From positions 1 to 64,000 of the forward strand of contig NZ_BONZ01000035.1 in assembly GCF_016862975.1 (NCBI RefSeq): 64,000 bases of DNA, written 5' to 3'. Both the position numbers and the translations under genes were made by a program. Within the stretch, counting starts at the first letter, position 1, and every line of letters begins with the position of its first letter. Positions 7,409 to 17,220 of the stretch are shown here, in pieces. The DNA is from Rugosimonospora africana (GTDB lineage: Bacteria; Actinomycetota; Actinomycetes; Mycobacteriales; Micromonosporaceae). Below the pieces are notes generated by a model, which searched no databases, was not told the origin of the DNA, and worked only from the letters and a program-made list of their open reading frames with translations.

Positions 7409-9427
7409 ATGAACAGCCGGATGAACGCCTTCCGGTCAAGGCTCGGCGGCTTCGCCTTCGGCGGCGACTACAACCCCGAACAGTGGGACCGTTCGGTGTG
7501 GGACGAGGACATGACGCTGATGAGGCAGGCCGGCGTCAACCTCGTCACGGTCGGGGTGTTCGCCTGGGCGTCGCTGGAGCCGGCGCCCGGCGAGTTCACC
7601 TTCGACTGGCTCGACGACGTGATGGACCTGTTGCACCGCAACGACATCAGCGTCGACCTGGCGACCCCGACGATGGCGCCGCCGGCCTGGCTGTCGCAGC
7701 AGTTCCCGGACGTGCTTCCGGTGATGGAAGACGGCGAGACGTTCGGCTTCGGCAGCCGGCTGCACTTCGACCCGTCCTCGCCGGCATACCGGCAGGCCGC
7801 CACGCGGATCACCACCGCCCTCGCGAAGAGGTATTCTCACCATCCCGCGCTGGCGATGTGGCACATCAGCAACGAGTTCGGCCCGACGGCGTACAACGCG
7901 CACAGTTCGGTCGCGTTCCGGGACTGGCTGCGCCGCCGGTACGGCACGCTCGAACGGCTCAACGACGCGTGGTACACGCGGTTCTGGAGCCAGGTCTACA
8001 CCGACTGGGAGCAGGTCAACGTCCCCGAGGTCCCGCGGTCCTGGTCCAATCCCGCGCGGCGGCTGGATTTCAAGCGGTTCGTGTCGGACACGCTGCTGGA
8101 GTGCTTCATCGCCGAGCGGGACATCGTGCGCTCCTACCGGGACGACATCCCGGTGCTCACCAACTTCATGCGCTTCTACAAGAACGCCGACTACTGGCGC
8201 TGGGCGGCCGAGCAGGACGCCGCCGCGCTGGACATCTACCCGGATCCGGGCCGGGACGACTCGCACATCCCGGCGGCGCTCAACTTCGACCTGATGCGGT
8301 CGCTGCGCGGCGAGCCCTGGGTCCTGATGGAGCAGGCGGCCAGCGGTGTGTCGCAGTGGAAGGTGAACAACGTCAAGCGACCCGGGCGGATGCGGCTCGG
8401 CTCGTACCAGGCCGTCGCGCACGGCGCCGACACCGTCATGTATTTCCAGTGGCGGGCCAGCCGGGGTGGCCAGGAGCGGTTCCACTCCGCGATGTTGCCG
8501 CACTCCGGCACCGGTGCGCGCACCTGGCGGGAGGTCAGCGCCCTGGGCAACGAGCTGCCCAGGATCGCCGAGGTGGCCGGCGCGGACAGCACGGCAGACG
8601 TGGCCGTGCTGTTCGACTGGAACGCGTGGTGGGGCCTCACCGAGACGCACGGCCTGCCGCGCAACGACTTCGACTACACCCAACTGCAGACCGACCACTA
8701 CCGGCCGCTGTGGCAGGCCCACCACGCCGTCGACTTCGTGTCGTTCGGCTCGGACTTCGGCCGGTACCGGGCCATCGTGGTACCCAACGCGTACCTCGTC
8801 GACGACCGGTGCGCCCGGGAACTCGAGGCCTTCGTCCGAGGCGGCGGCACCGTGATCTGCTCGTTCTTCTCCGGAGTCGTCGACGAGTGCAACCAGGTCC
8901 GCCAGCCGGCATACCCGGGTGCGTTCCGCGACCTCATCGGCGCCTACATCGACGAATACTGGCCGGCCCGCGACAACGAGACCGTCAACGTGAGCTTCGC
9001 CGACGGGACGCCGGCGATCGCCGACTGGTGGCAGGACAGCATCCACCCGGAGTCGGCGACGGTGCTCGCCCGCTACACCTCGGGTCCGCTGGCCGGTCGG
9101 CCGGCGGTCATCGACAACACCCTGGGCGACGGGCGGTTCGTCTACATCGGCACCCGCCTGGAGCCCGCCGCGCTCGCGGCCGTCCTGCTCGGCGCGCTCG
9201 CCGACGCGGGTGTCCGACCGGTCGTCCCGGACGCGCCCGCGTTCGTGGAGGCGACGGTCCGGCAGACCGCCGAGCACCGGTACCTGTTCCTGCTCAACCA
9301 CTCCGACGACGCGCCCGCCACCGTGACGACCGGGGAGCGGGGCGTCGACCTGATCGGCGGCGAACCCGTGTGGGACGTGGTGCGGCTGGCCCCGTTGCAG
9401 GTCGCGGTGATCCGGGTGACCGAGTGA
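7409..9427 (+). CDS. GH42 beta-galactosidase
   Basis: A 672-residue glycoside hydrolase family 42 enzyme that removes terminal beta-galactose. The N-terminal TIM barrel begins GGDYNPEQWDRSVWDEDM. The acid/base glutamate is in HISNEFGP near residue 156, and the nucleophile is in WVLMEQAAS near residue 308. The trimerisation and C-terminal domains follow. There is no signal peptide, so it acts on imported substrate in the cytosol. ATG 7409 is chosen because the alignment to the barrel begins soon after it; the frame is open further upstream through the family 3 element, which I regard as non-coding. Confidence 0.9.
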   Translation: MNSRMNAFRSRLGGFAFGGDYNPEQWDRSVWDEDMTLMRQAGVNLVTVGVFAWASLEPAPGEFTFDWLDDVMDLLHRNDISVDLATPTMAPPAWLSQQFPDVLPVMEDGETFGFGSRLHFDPSSPAYRQAATRITTALAKRYSHHPALAMWHISNEFGPTAYNAHSSVAFRDWLRRRYGTLERLNDAWYTRFWSQVYTDWEQVNVPEVPRSWSNPARRLDFKRFVSDTLLECFIAERDIVRSYRDDIPVLTNFMRFYKNADYWRWAAEQDAAALDIYPDPGRDDSHIPAALNFDLMRSLRGEPWVLMEQAASGVSQWKVNNVKRPGRMRLGSYQAVAHGADTVMYFQWRASRGGQERFHSAMLPHSGTGARTWREVSALGNELPRIAEVAGADSTADVAVLFDWNAWWGLTETHGLPRNDFDYTQLQTDHYRPLWQAHHAVDFVSFGSDFGRYRAIVVPNAYLVDDRCARELEAFVRGGGTVICSFFSGVVDECNQVRQPAYPGAFRDLIGAYIDEYWPARDNETVNVSFADGTPAIADWWQDSIHPESATVLARYTSGPLAGRPAVIDNTLGDGRFVYIGTRLEPAALAAVLLGALADAGVRPVVPDAPAFVEATVRQTAEHRYLFLLNHSDDAPATVTTGERGVDLIGGEPVWDVVRLAPLQVAVIRVTE

Positions 9428-11568
9428 ACGACGGGCCGGGGTCGTCGCGCGGCGCCGGACGCGCCGAGCCGGAGCAGCCGGAGGGTCAGCGACCGCTCGA
9501 CGTCCACCCGGCGTGGCTGCCGCCGGAGGCGTTCCGGGCGATCGGCTCGCGCCGCACCCGGGTGCTCGGCGACGGTCCGCTGGTCGAGACGGTGCTGTCC
9601 GAGGTGCGCGAGGCGTGCGCCCGGTACGGCGGCGTGGCGCGGCACGGTGGCGTGATGGGGCACGGCGCGACCGGCGACGAACCGGACGACCTGATCCTCG
9701 TACTGTCCACAGTGGATGCGGTGCGGGACTTCGTTCCGGCCGGGCAGCCCCTGGGGGAGGAGGGCTTCACGCTCGCCGCCCGAAGCGGTGTGACCGTGGT
9801 GGTCGCCGACCGGCCGGCCGGACTGCTCTACGGCCTGTTCGAGCTGGTCCGGCTCGGCGAGGCCGCGTTCCGGCCGGAGCGCGCCCCGGAGTCTCACCGG
9901 CCGGCCATGCGCCGCCGGATGGTCGACCAGTGGGACAACGTCGACGTGCACCCGGTGATGGGGCAGGTCGAGCGGGGGTACGCGGGTGGATCCCTGTTCT
10001 GGCGGGACGGCAAGCCGCGCCGGGACCCGGACCGGTTGCGCGCGTACGGGCGGCTGCTGGCCGGGTGCGGAGTCAACGCGGTCTCGGTGAACAACGTCAA
10101 CGTGCACGCCACCGAGGCGCACCTGTTGACCGACCGGCTCGCCGAGGTCGCCGAGATCGCGGACGTGCTGCGCCCGTACCACATCCGGGTGCACCTGTCG
10201 GTGAGCTTCGCCTCGCCCATCACGCTCGGCGGGCTGCCCACCGCCGATCCGCTGGACGAGCGGGTGCGCGCCTGGTGGGCCGGCACGACCCGGCAGGTGT
10301 ACGCGACGATCCCCGACTTCGGCGGGTACGTGGTGAAGGCCGACTCCGAGGGACAGCCCGGCCCGTTCGCGTACGGCCGCAATCACGCCGACGGCGCCAA
10401 CCTGCTCGCCGCGGCCCTGGCGCCGTACGGCGGCGTGGTGCACTGGCGCGCCTTCGTCTACAACCACCGGCAGGACTGGCGCGACCGGTCGACCGACCGC
10501 GCCCGGGCCGCGTACGACCACTTCGCGCCGTTGGACGGCCAGTTCCACGACAACGCGATCCTCCAGGTCAAGTACGGGCCGATGGACTTCCAGGCGCGCG
10601 AACCGGTGTCGCCGGTGATCGCGGCCATGCCGGCCACCCGGTTGGCGGTGGAGGTGCAGGTCACCCAGGAATACACCGGCCAGCAGCGGCACGTGTGCTA
10701 TCTCGGTCCACAGTGGAGTGAGGTGCTCGGGTTCCGGCCGTGGGGCCCGGATGGCCCGGCGGTCCGGGACGTGGCCGCGTCACCCGGGGGAGCCGCGTCA
10801 CCGGGCAGAGCGCACGACGGCGGCGGCCTGGTCGCCGTCTCCAACGCCGGCGACGACCCGTTCTGGACCGGCCATCCGTTGGCACAGGCCAATCTCTACG
10901 CCGCCGGCCGGCTCGCCTGGGCGCCCGACCTGGACCCCACGGCCATCCTCGACGAGTGGATCGAGCTGACGTTCACGCCGTCCTCGACCGGCGACCCCGA
11001 CCTGTTGCGGCGTTCGCTGCACGAGGTGATGGACGGCTCGTGGCGCACGTACGAGCGGTACACGGCGCCGCTGGGCGTGGGCTTCATGGTCCGGCCGGGG
11101 CACCACTACGGGCCCGACGTGGACGGGTACGAGTACACGCCGTGGGGCACCTACCACTTCGCCGACCGGGACGGCATCGGCGTCGACCGTACCGTCGCCA
11201 CCGGTACCGGATTCGCCGGCCAGTACCCGCCGCCCTGGTCGCAGCTGTACGAGTCCCGCCAGGGATGCCCCGACGAGCTGCTGCTGTTCTTCCACCACGT
11301 GCCGTACGGGCACGTCCTGCACAGCGGGTCGACCGTCATCCAGCACATCTACGACACCCACTTCGCCGGCGTGGAGGAGGTGCGCCGGGCGCGTCAGGTC
11401 TGGGAGCGCCTGGCCGGGGCCGGGTTGGTCGATCCGGCGGTGGACACCAGGGTCCGTGAACGGCTGGACGAGCAGCTGCGTTGTGCCGAGGAGTGGTGCG
11501 ACCAGCTCAACGCGTACTTTCTCCGCAAGTCGGGCGTACCGGACGCTCACGGCCGCCCGATCTACTGA
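9424..11568 (+). CDS. GH67 alpha-glucuronidase
   Basis: A 714-residue family 67 enzyme that cleaves terminal 4-O-methyl-glucuronic acid from short xylo-oligosaccharides. Hallmarks are KADSEGQPGPFAYGR near residue 305 (catalytic acid region), RAFVYNHRQDWRD, and QVKYGPMDFQAREPVSP near residue 385, which with the preceding DGQFHDN holds the catalytic D/E pair. Its GTG start overlaps the GH42 stop as GTGA. No signal peptide is seen, so it is intracellular. The first 17 residues are encoded by repeat copy B. A much longer frame reaching back to 7051 crosses GH42 out of frame and is not real. Between residues 420 and 450 there is a short Ala/Gly/Pro insertion. Confidence 0.9.
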   Translation: MNDGPGSSRGAGRAEPEQPEGQRPLDVHPAWLPPEAFRAIGSRRTRVLGDGPLVETVLSEVREACARYGGVARHGGVMGHGATGDEPDDLILVLSTVDAVRDFVPAGQPLGEEGFTLAARSGVTVVVADRPAGLLYGLFELVRLGEAAFRPERAPESHRPAMRRRMVDQWDNVDVHPVMGQVERGYAGGSLFWRDGKPRRDPDRLRAYGRLLAGCGVNAVSVNNVNVHATEAHLLTDRLAEVAEIADVLRPYHIRVHLSVSFASPITLGGLPTADPLDERVRAWWAGTTRQVYATIPDFGGYVVKADSEGQPGPFAYGRNHADGANLLAAALAPYGGVVHWRAFVYNHRQDWRDRSTDRARAAYDHFAPLDGQFHDNAILQVKYGPMDFQAREPVSPVIAAMPATRLAVEVQVTQEYTGQQRHVCYLGPQWSEVLGFRPWGPDGPAVRDVAASPGGAASPGRAHDGGGLVAVSNAGDDPFWTGHPLAQANLYAAGRLAWAPDLDPTAILDEWIELTFTPSSTGDPDLLRRSLHEVMDGSWRTYERYTAPLGVGFMVRPGHHYGPDVDGYEYTPWGTYHFADRDGIGVDRTVATGTGFAGQYPPPWSQLYESRQGCPDELLLFFHHVPYGHVLHSGSTVIQHIYDTHFAGVEEVRRARQVWERLAGAGLVDPAVDTRVRERLDEQLRCAEEWCDQLNAYFLRKSGVPDAHGRPIY
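9430..9479 (+). repeat. family 1 palindromic repeat, copy B (within CDS)
   Basis: The most diverged copy. GGGTCG, GGCGCCGGACGCGCCGAGCC and the spacing of the family are kept, but the terminal 8-mers have changed. It supplies the N-terminus of the glucuronidase (residues 3-19, with GSSRGAGRAEPE). This is the same reading frame in which copy E is translated inside the AlaRS paralogue (GSRHGARRAEPD). Confidence 0.65.
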
Positions 11569-11649
11569 CCCGCCGCGATCGCGCTGGCCAGCTACCTGCG
11601 GGCCCGGGCCGCGTTCCGCCGCGGTACCCGATGACATGATGGGCGAATC

Positions 11650-11699
11650 GGCTGGTCTGGCTCGGCGCGTCTGGCGCCGCGCCGCGACCCAGGCCAGTC
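11650..11699 (-). repeat. family 1 palindromic repeat, copy C (upstream of MerR gene)
   Basis: A 50-bp copy in reverse orientation relative to the other six. Read on the minus strand it begins GACTGGCCTGGGTCGCGG and ends AGACCAGCC. It lies between the glucuronidase stop and the MerR-family gene and ends 37 bases before that gene's ATG, so it occupies the promoter/leader region. Confidence 0.85.
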
Positions 11700-11736
11700 G
11701 CCGGTCAGCGGGATGGCGGAGAGGAGACCGACGCGC

Positions 11737-12480
11737 ATGATCACCATCGGTCAGCTCGCCGGCTACGCCGGCGTGACCATCAAGGCGGTCCGCCACTACC
11801 ACGAGCGCGGCCTGCTGACGGAGCCGCCGCGGGACTCGTCGGGCTACCGGCGCTACACCGCCGACGACGCCATCCAGCTACTCAAGATCAAGACGCTCGC
11901 CGACGCCGGCGTGCCGCTCGCCCGGGTCAAGGAGTTGCTGGCCGCCGAACCCGACCAGTTCGCCTCGGCGGTCGCGACGATCGACGACAACCTGCGGAAG
12001 CGGGCCGAGGAACTGGTGCGTACCCGCGAGCGGATCGCCCAGTTGCGCGGCGGCGACCGGCTGTTCGTCTCCCCGGACGTCGCCGACTACCTCGACGACC
12101 TGCACGGGCTCGGGGTCAGCGAGCGTGTCGTGCAGGTGGAGCGGGACCTCTGGATCCTGCTCCAGGCGGTCTCGCCCGAACAAGCGGCCCACTGGCTCGC
12201 CGACAAGCGCGACGCGATGCGCGACCCGGAGTTCCGGGCAATCTACCGCGAGCACGACGAGGCGTTCGACTGGTCCCCGGACGACCCGCGCCTTTCCGCC
12301 CTGGCCGACCGCGTCCACCGGTGGCTCGCCGGCCGTGCGACCGGCGAGCGGCGGCGGTCCGCCCCGGACCCCGCCATCCTGCAGCTGATCGAATCCTCGA
12401 CCGTGTCCTCGCCGGCCTGGGAGCGGCTGGCCGACATCGCCAGAGACCGGGCGGCCGGGCGGGACGTTTCGACCGGCTGA
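11737..12480 (+). CDS. MerR-family transcriptional regulator
   Basis: A 247-residue regulator. The N-terminal MerR helix-turn-helix and wing are clear (ITIGQLAGYAGVTIKAVRHYHERGL, then SGYRRYTADDAIQLLKIKTLADAGVPL), followed by a dimerisation helix (residues 75-115). The C-terminal half of about 120 residues has no cysteines arranged as in metal sensors, so an organic ligand or a TipA-like role is more likely. ATG 11737 is preferred to 11713 because the HTH begins there and GAGAGGAG precedes it. No target operon is evident next to it; the AfsR-type gene follows after 154 bases. Confidence 0.88.
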   Translation: MITIGQLAGYAGVTIKAVRHYHERGLLTEPPRDSSGYRRYTADDAIQLLKIKTLADAGVPLARVKELLAAEPDQFASAVATIDDNLRKRAEELVRTRERIAQLRGGDRLFVSPDVADYLDDLHGLGVSERVVQVERDLWILLQAVSPEQAAHWLADKRDAMRDPEFRAIYREHDEAFDWSPDDPRLSALADRVHRWLAGRATGERRRSAPDPAILQLIESSTVSSPAWERLADIARDRAAGRDVSTG

Positions 12481-12634
12481 GTGCGGTCGATTCGCTACTG
12501 ACCGGCTTGCGCGTGTTTCACGGGATTCCCGGTCCCCGATAGGCTCTCCGAGAAATCTTGCCGCACACCTTGCCATGCCGCTTGCCAGTGGTAAACGTGC
12601 CAGCCGTCGATGCGACCGTTCCCGGGGAGAGCAC

Positions 12635-15600
12635 GTGCAGTTTCGTTTGCTGGGCCGGGTGGAAGCCCAGCACGACGGGTCCGACGTCGAGCTGGGGCGC
12701 CGCCGGGAACGCTGCCTGCTGGGCATCCTGCTGCTGGAGGCCGGCACCACGGTGTCGGCCGATCGCCTGGTGGACCTGCTCTGGGACGGCGTACCGCCGG
12801 GCGGCGCGCGAGCCAACCTGCACGCCCACATCTCCCGGCTGCGCGGGCGGATCGACCCCGACGGTCAGGGCACGATGGGCATCCGGCTGATCACCCGTGG
12901 TGGTGGCTACCTCGTCGAAACGGACCCGGAGCGGGTGGACGCACACCGGTTCCGCGCGCTGGTCTCCCGTGCCGGCAGCCTGAGCGACCCGGCCGAGCGG
13001 TCGGCGACCCTGAGCGAGGCGCTGGCTCTCTGGCGCGGGCCGCTGCTCGCCGACGTCGCCTCGGACCGGCTGCGGGAGCGCATCGGCATCGAACTGACCG
13101 AGGGCCGGATGCTGGCCACCGAGATGATGATCGAAGCCGAACTCGCCGCCGGCCGGATCGAGGAGGCGATCGTCGAACTCACCGCGCTGATCGCCCAGTA
13201 CCCGATGCGGGAACGGCCGCGCGCCCAGCTCATGCGCGCCCTGTACCAGTCGGGCCGGCAGGCCGACGCGTTGAAGGTGTTCGCCGACACCCGCCGGTTG
13301 CTCATCGACGAACTCGGCGTCGAACCCGGCCCGGAACTCCAGCGGGTGCAGCGGCAGATCCTCGCCGGGGAAGCGGACCAGGCGGCTGGCCAGGCGCCGG
13401 CCGATCCCGCCGCCGAGCCCGCGACCAGGCGCAACGACCTGCCCGGTGACGTCGCCGACTTCACCGGCCGGGAAGAGGAGATGAACCGCCTGCTCGACCT
13501 GCTGGTCCGGAACACCGGAGCACCGGCCGCCGTGACCATTTCGGCATTCGACGGCATGGCCGGCATCGGCAAGACGGCCCTGGCCGTGCACGCGGCGCAC
13601 GCGCTGTCCGGCAGGTACCCCGACCTTCAACTGTTCATCAACCTGCGCGGGCACACCGTGGGGCAGGAACCGGTGACCCCGGCGACCGCCCTGGACACGC
13701 TGCTGCGCACGCTCGGCGTGCCACCCGGAGCGATTCCCGAGGACCTCGACGAGCGGTCCGCGCTCTGGCGCGCGGAACTGGCCAACCGGCGGGCGGTCGT
13801 GGTGCTGGACGACGCGACCAGCGCCGCCCAGGTACGCCCGTTGCTGCCCGGTACGCCCACCTGCCTCGCGCTGATCACCAGCCGTCGCCGGCTCACCGAC
13901 CTCGAGGCGGCGCACGCGGTCTCGCTGGACGTCCTGCCGCCCGGCGACGCCCAGGCGCTGCTGCGGCGGGTGGCCGGCGGCGAGCGTACGGCCGGCGACC
14001 CGGCCGCTGTCGCCGAGGTGGTACGGCTGTGCGGGTACCTTCCGCTGGCGATCCGGATCAGCGGTGCCCGCCTGCGTACCCGCCCGGCGTGGACGGTACG
14101 CCACCTCGTCGAGCGCCTCGCGGAGCGGCGGCACCGGCTGCCCGAGTTCGCGACCGGTGACCGCAGCGTGGAGGCCGCTTTCGCGTTGTCGTACGAGCAT
14201 CTCGACGCCGACCGGCAACGGCTGTTCCGGCTGCTCGGCCTCGCACCTGGCGCGGAATTCGACGCCTACCTGGCCGCGGCCGTCGCCGAGTTGGACCTCA
14301 ACGACGCGAGTCTCCTGCTGGAAGACCTCGTCGATGTGCACCTGCTCCAGCAGCCCGCCCCCGGGCGGTACCGGTTCCACGACCTGCTGCGGGAGCACGC
14401 CGAGGCGGTGGCGACCAGGACCGAGCCCGAACCCGTGCGGCGCGAGGCGACCGGCCGGGCGCTCGACTATTACCTGCACACCACGGCCGTGGCGATGCGC
14501 CGCCTCGACTCGCGGGAGCCGGTGGTCACCATCCAGGCGGCCCGTCCGCCGGTCCACTCGCCGCTCCTCGGCGACACGGCCGCGGCGCTGGACTGGTTGG
14601 ACGCGGAGTACGGCACGCTCATCGCCGCCGTCGGGTACGCCGCAGAGCACGGCTGGGACGCTCACGCCTGGCAGCTGCCGCACCTGCTGCAGCTCTACCT
14701 GAACCTGCGCTTCCGGACCGCGGACTGGTTGTCCACGCACAGGTCCGGGCTCGCCGCCGCCCGGCGCCTCGCCGATCGGCTCGCCGAGGCGGAGATGCTC
14801 AAGAACCTCGGTCTGGGGCAGTGGGCGGCCGGCGACTCCCGTGAGGCGATCGAGCTGTACCGGCAGGCGTTGCCCATCTACCGGGAGACGGGCAACCAGC
14901 ACGGCGAGGGCGACACGCTCAACAACCTCGGGCTCGCGCAGGAGCGGCTGGGCCAGTACGAAGAGGCGCTGCACAGCTACCAACAGGCGCTGCCGGTGCG
15001 GCTGGCGGTCGGGTACCGGCGCGGCGAGGGCGCCACCCGGATGAACCTGGGCAACATCTACGACCGGCTGGGCCACCCCCACGAGGCCATTGCCCACTAC
15101 CAGGACACGCTGGCCATCTTCCAGGCGGTCGGTGAGGAACGCGGGGTCGGCATCGTGCTGGGCAACCTCGGCCTGGTGTACGCGCGGATGGAACGGTACG
15201 ACGAGGCGATCAGCGCCTACCTTCGGTCACTGGAGATCACCGGCCGGTCCGGTGACCGTGGTGCCAGCAGCAACAACCTGACCAACCTCGGCAACGCGTA
15301 CCGGAAGCTCGGCCGCCACCAGGAGGCTGTCGAGCGCCACACGGAGGCGCTGCGGCTGGCCAGAGAGATCGGCGACCGGCACACCGAGGCCGAGACTCTG
15401 AACAACCTCGGCGACGTGTACTGCGACACCGGGCGCGCCGACGACGCGCTGCGCTGCCACGAGCAGGCGATGGCGATCGCCGCCGAGGCGGTCGACCCGC
15501 TGGACATCGCACACGGCCACCACGGCATCGGCAACGTCCTGCGCGAGCGCGATCCCGACGCCGCCCGCGAACACTGGTCGCGGGCGCTGGCCATCTACAC

Positions 15601-15691
15601 CGACATGGGCGTACCCGAGGCGGACGAGCTGCGCGCGCTGCTCGACGAGGCCGGTCAGCGCCGGCACGAGGACCGGGGCCGCGAGCGGTGA
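12635..15691 (+). CDS. AfsR/SARP-type regulator with NB-ARC and TPR domains
   Basis: A 1018-residue regulator. An OmpR-like winged helix (residues 1-95; FRLLGRVEAQ, LLWDGVPPGGARANLHAHISRLR) and a bacterial transcriptional activation domain (about 100-245; GRQADALKVFADTRRLL) are followed by an NB-ARC ATPase with P-loop GMAGIGKTA near residue 307 and the sensor VVVLDDATSA. From about residue 700 there are at least six TPR units (LNNLGLAQERLGQYEEAL and relatives). The GTG start with GGGGAGA six bases before it is chosen over the ATG at 12575. Proteins of this build control secondary metabolism or development in actinomycetes. No biosynthetic cluster lies next to it here, so its target is unknown. 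Confidence 0.9.
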   Translation: MQFRLLGRVEAQHDGSDVELGRRRERCLLGILLLEAGTTVSADRLVDLLWDGVPPGGARANLHAHISRLRGRIDPDGQGTMGIRLITRGGGYLVETDPERVDAHRFRALVSRAGSLSDPAERSATLSEALALWRGPLLADVASDRLRERIGIELTEGRMLATEMMIEAELAAGRIEEAIVELTALIAQYPMRERPRAQLMRALYQSGRQADALKVFADTRRLLIDELGVEPGPELQRVQRQILAGEADQAAGQAPADPAAEPATRRNDLPGDVADFTGREEEMNRLLDLLVRNTGAPAAVTISAFDGMAGIGKTALAVHAAHALSGRYPDLQLFINLRGHTVGQEPVTPATALDTLLRTLGVPPGAIPEDLDERSALWRAELANRRAVVVLDDATSAAQVRPLLPGTPTCLALITSRRRLTDLEAAHAVSLDVLPPGDAQALLRRVAGGERTAGDPAAVAEVVRLCGYLPLAIRISGARLRTRPAWTVRHLVERLAERRHRLPEFATGDRSVEAAFALSYEHLDADRQRLFRLLGLAPGAEFDAYLAAAVAELDLNDASLLLEDLVDVHLLQQPAPGRYRFHDLLREHAEAVATRTEPEPVRREATGRALDYYLHTTAVAMRRLDSREPVVTIQAARPPVHSPLLGDTAAALDWLDAEYGTLIAAVGYAAEHGWDAHAWQLPHLLQLYLNLRFRTADWLSTHRSGLAAARRLADRLAEAEMLKNLGLGQWAAGDSREAIELYRQALPIYRETGNQHGEGDTLNNLGLAQERLGQYEEALHSYQQALPVRLAVGYRRGEGATRMNLGNIYDRLGHPHEAIAHYQDTLAIFQAVGEERGVGIVLGNLGLVYARMERYDEAISAYLRSLEITGRSGDRGASSNNLTNLGNAYRKLGRHQEAVERHTEALRLAREIGDRHTEAETLNNLGDVYCDTGRADDALRCHEQAMAIAAEAVDPLDIAHGHHGIGNVLRERDPDAAREHWSRALAIYTDMGVPEADELRALLDEAGQRRHEDRGRER

Positions 15692-15766
15692 CCGAATTCG
15701 GGTGCGCCTGACCGCGGATCGCGGGAGTACCGTCCGTCGAGGATGCCGACACGAGGGGTGGGGGAC

Positions 15767-16594
15767 ATGTTTCTGGTGACCGGCGCGAGCGGCAATGTCG
15801 GCGCGGAGGTCGTCCGCGCGCTGGCCCGGGAGGGGGAGCCGGTACGGGCGTTGTCGCGCACCGCTCCGGCCGCGCTGCCGCCGGGGGTGACCGTGGTGTC
15901 CGGCGACCTGAACCGGCCGGAGAGCCTGCGCGACGCCCTGGTCGGGGTGCGCGGAGTCTTCCTGCTGCCCGGCTACCAGGACATGCCGGGACTGCTCGCC
16001 GAGGTCGAGCGTGCCGGCGCCGAACGCGTGGTTCTGCTGTCTGGTACGTCGGCGGCCAGTGGCGACCGGAGCAACGCCATCAGCCGGTACATGATCGATT
16101 CGGAGGACGCGGTCCACGCCGCCGGTGTGTCGTGGACGGTCGTGCGGCCCAGCGGGTTCATGTCCAACGCGCTGCAGTGGGCGCCGCAGATCCGGGACGG
16201 CGACGTGGTGCGTGTCCCGTTCGCCGGCGTACCGGTCGCGGTCATCGACCCGTACGACATCGCGGCCGTCGTCGCCGTGGCACTGCGCTCGCCCGACCAC
16301 GCCGGGCGGGTACATGTGGTCACCGGTCCCCAGCCCTTGCTGCCCGCCGAGCGCGTGGCGATCCTCGGCGACGTACTCGGCAGGGCGTTGCGGTTCGAGG
16401 CGCAGCCGGACGAGCAGGCCCGCGCGGAGATGAGCGCGGCGATGCCGGCCGAGTACGTCGACGCCTTCTTCAACTTCTACGTCGACGGTGCGTTGGACGA
16501 GTCGACGGTGCTGCCGACGGTCCTGGACGTCACCGGGCGCGCCCCGCGCACCTTCCGGGAATGGACGGTCGCGCACGCCGACCTGTTCCGCTGA
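15767..16594 (+). CDS. NmrA-like NAD(P)-binding oxidoreductase
   Basis: A 275-residue Rossmann-fold protein of the atypical short-chain dehydrogenase/NmrA group. The dinucleotide-binding motif GASGNVGAEV is at residues 6-15, and VVSGDLNRPESLRDAL and FLLPG follow in the expected order. The classical YxxxK of active dehydrogenases is not evident, which fits NmrA-type redox sensors or quinone-oxidoreductase-like proteins. ATG 15767 is chosen because the nucleotide fold begins at its second residue. It follows the AfsR-type gene by 75 bases and may be read through from it. Confidence 0.8.
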   Translation: MFLVTGASGNVGAEVVRALAREGEPVRALSRTAPAALPPGVTVVSGDLNRPESLRDALVGVRGVFLLPGYQDMPGLLAEVERAGAERVVLLSGTSAASGDRSNAISRYMIDSEDAVHAAGVSWTVVRPSGFMSNALQWAPQIRDGDVVRVPFAGVPVAVIDPYDIAAVVAVALRSPDHAGRVHVVTGPQPLLPAERVAILGDVLGRALRFEAQPDEQARAEMSAAMPAEYVDAFFNFYVDGALDESTVLPTVLDVTGRAPRTFREWTVAHADLFR

Positions 16595-16713
16595 CCGGCG
16601 CCCCGACTGCTGCCACGCCCGCCGCGCGGCGGTACCACCGGGGGTGGACGCGGACGGCGCACTCGATCCCCTATCGTCTGCGTCCAGTCGACACCGATGG
16701 GGGAGGAACGCCG

Positions 16714-17202
16714 ATGGCTGAGCGGGACGGAGCGGTCGCGACGTTCGCACCCACGCGCCGGCAGATCGCCGTACTCCAGCTGGTCTGCGTTCCGCTGGTC
16801 GCCGGGCTCGTCGCGGCGGTCTTCGTCGTGCTGAAGCTGACTGCGGGCGGGCCCGGGGATGCCGCACTCCCGCTGGTGGTGGTGCTGGTACTCGGCTTGC
16901 TGCTGCTGGTGTCCGCACAGTGGTGGACCGCTCGCACTGCGGTGGAACGGACCGGAATCCGGCTCAACGACCGGCCGTGGGTCACCGGCTCCGCGAATTT
17001 CGTGCGCTGGGACCGGGTCGCCGACGTTACGGTGGTACGGCGGCGCCGGCACACGAGCGTCGTGCTCCGCCTCGGTACCGGCGACCTCCGGACGTTGCCG
17101 GCGCCCTACGACGGGCGGGGACTGACCCGCGACCCCGGCTTCGCCGCGAAGGCGGACCTGATCCGCGAGGCGTGGCAGGCCGGCCGGGGCGCGGTGGAGT
17201 AG
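16714..17202 (+). CDS. small membrane protein with PH-like domain
   Basis: A 162-residue protein with two transmembrane helices (about residues 18-40 and 50-70) followed by a cytosolic PH-like beta domain (GIRLNDRPWVTGSANFVRWDR, then VVLRLGTGDLRTLPAP). The ATG has GGGAGG seven bases upstream. Proteins of this pattern are common and uncharacterised in actinobacteria. The upstream frame that joins it to the preceding gene is a chance reading. It is followed directly by the family 2 tandem repeat. Confidence 0.75.
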   Translation: MAERDGAVATFAPTRRQIAVLQLVCVPLVAGLVAAVFVVLKLTAGGPGDAALPLVVVLVLGLLLLVSAQWWTARTAVERTGIRLNDRPWVTGSANFVRWDRVADVTVVRRRRHTSVVLRLGTGDLRTLPAPYDGRGLTRDPGFAAKADLIREAWQAGRGAVE

Positions 17203-17220
17203 TCAGTTTCTACTGTTTAT

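Noticed and set aside
7051-11568. A 1505-codon open frame spanning GH42 and GH67 as one fusion protein
   Set aside because: Only the part after 9424 is protein-like. Before that it crosses the binding-protein end and GH42 out of frame.
12518-15097. An 859-codon antisense frame across the AfsR-type gene
   Set aside because: It has no recognisable domain or start signal, and codon bias favours the plus strand.
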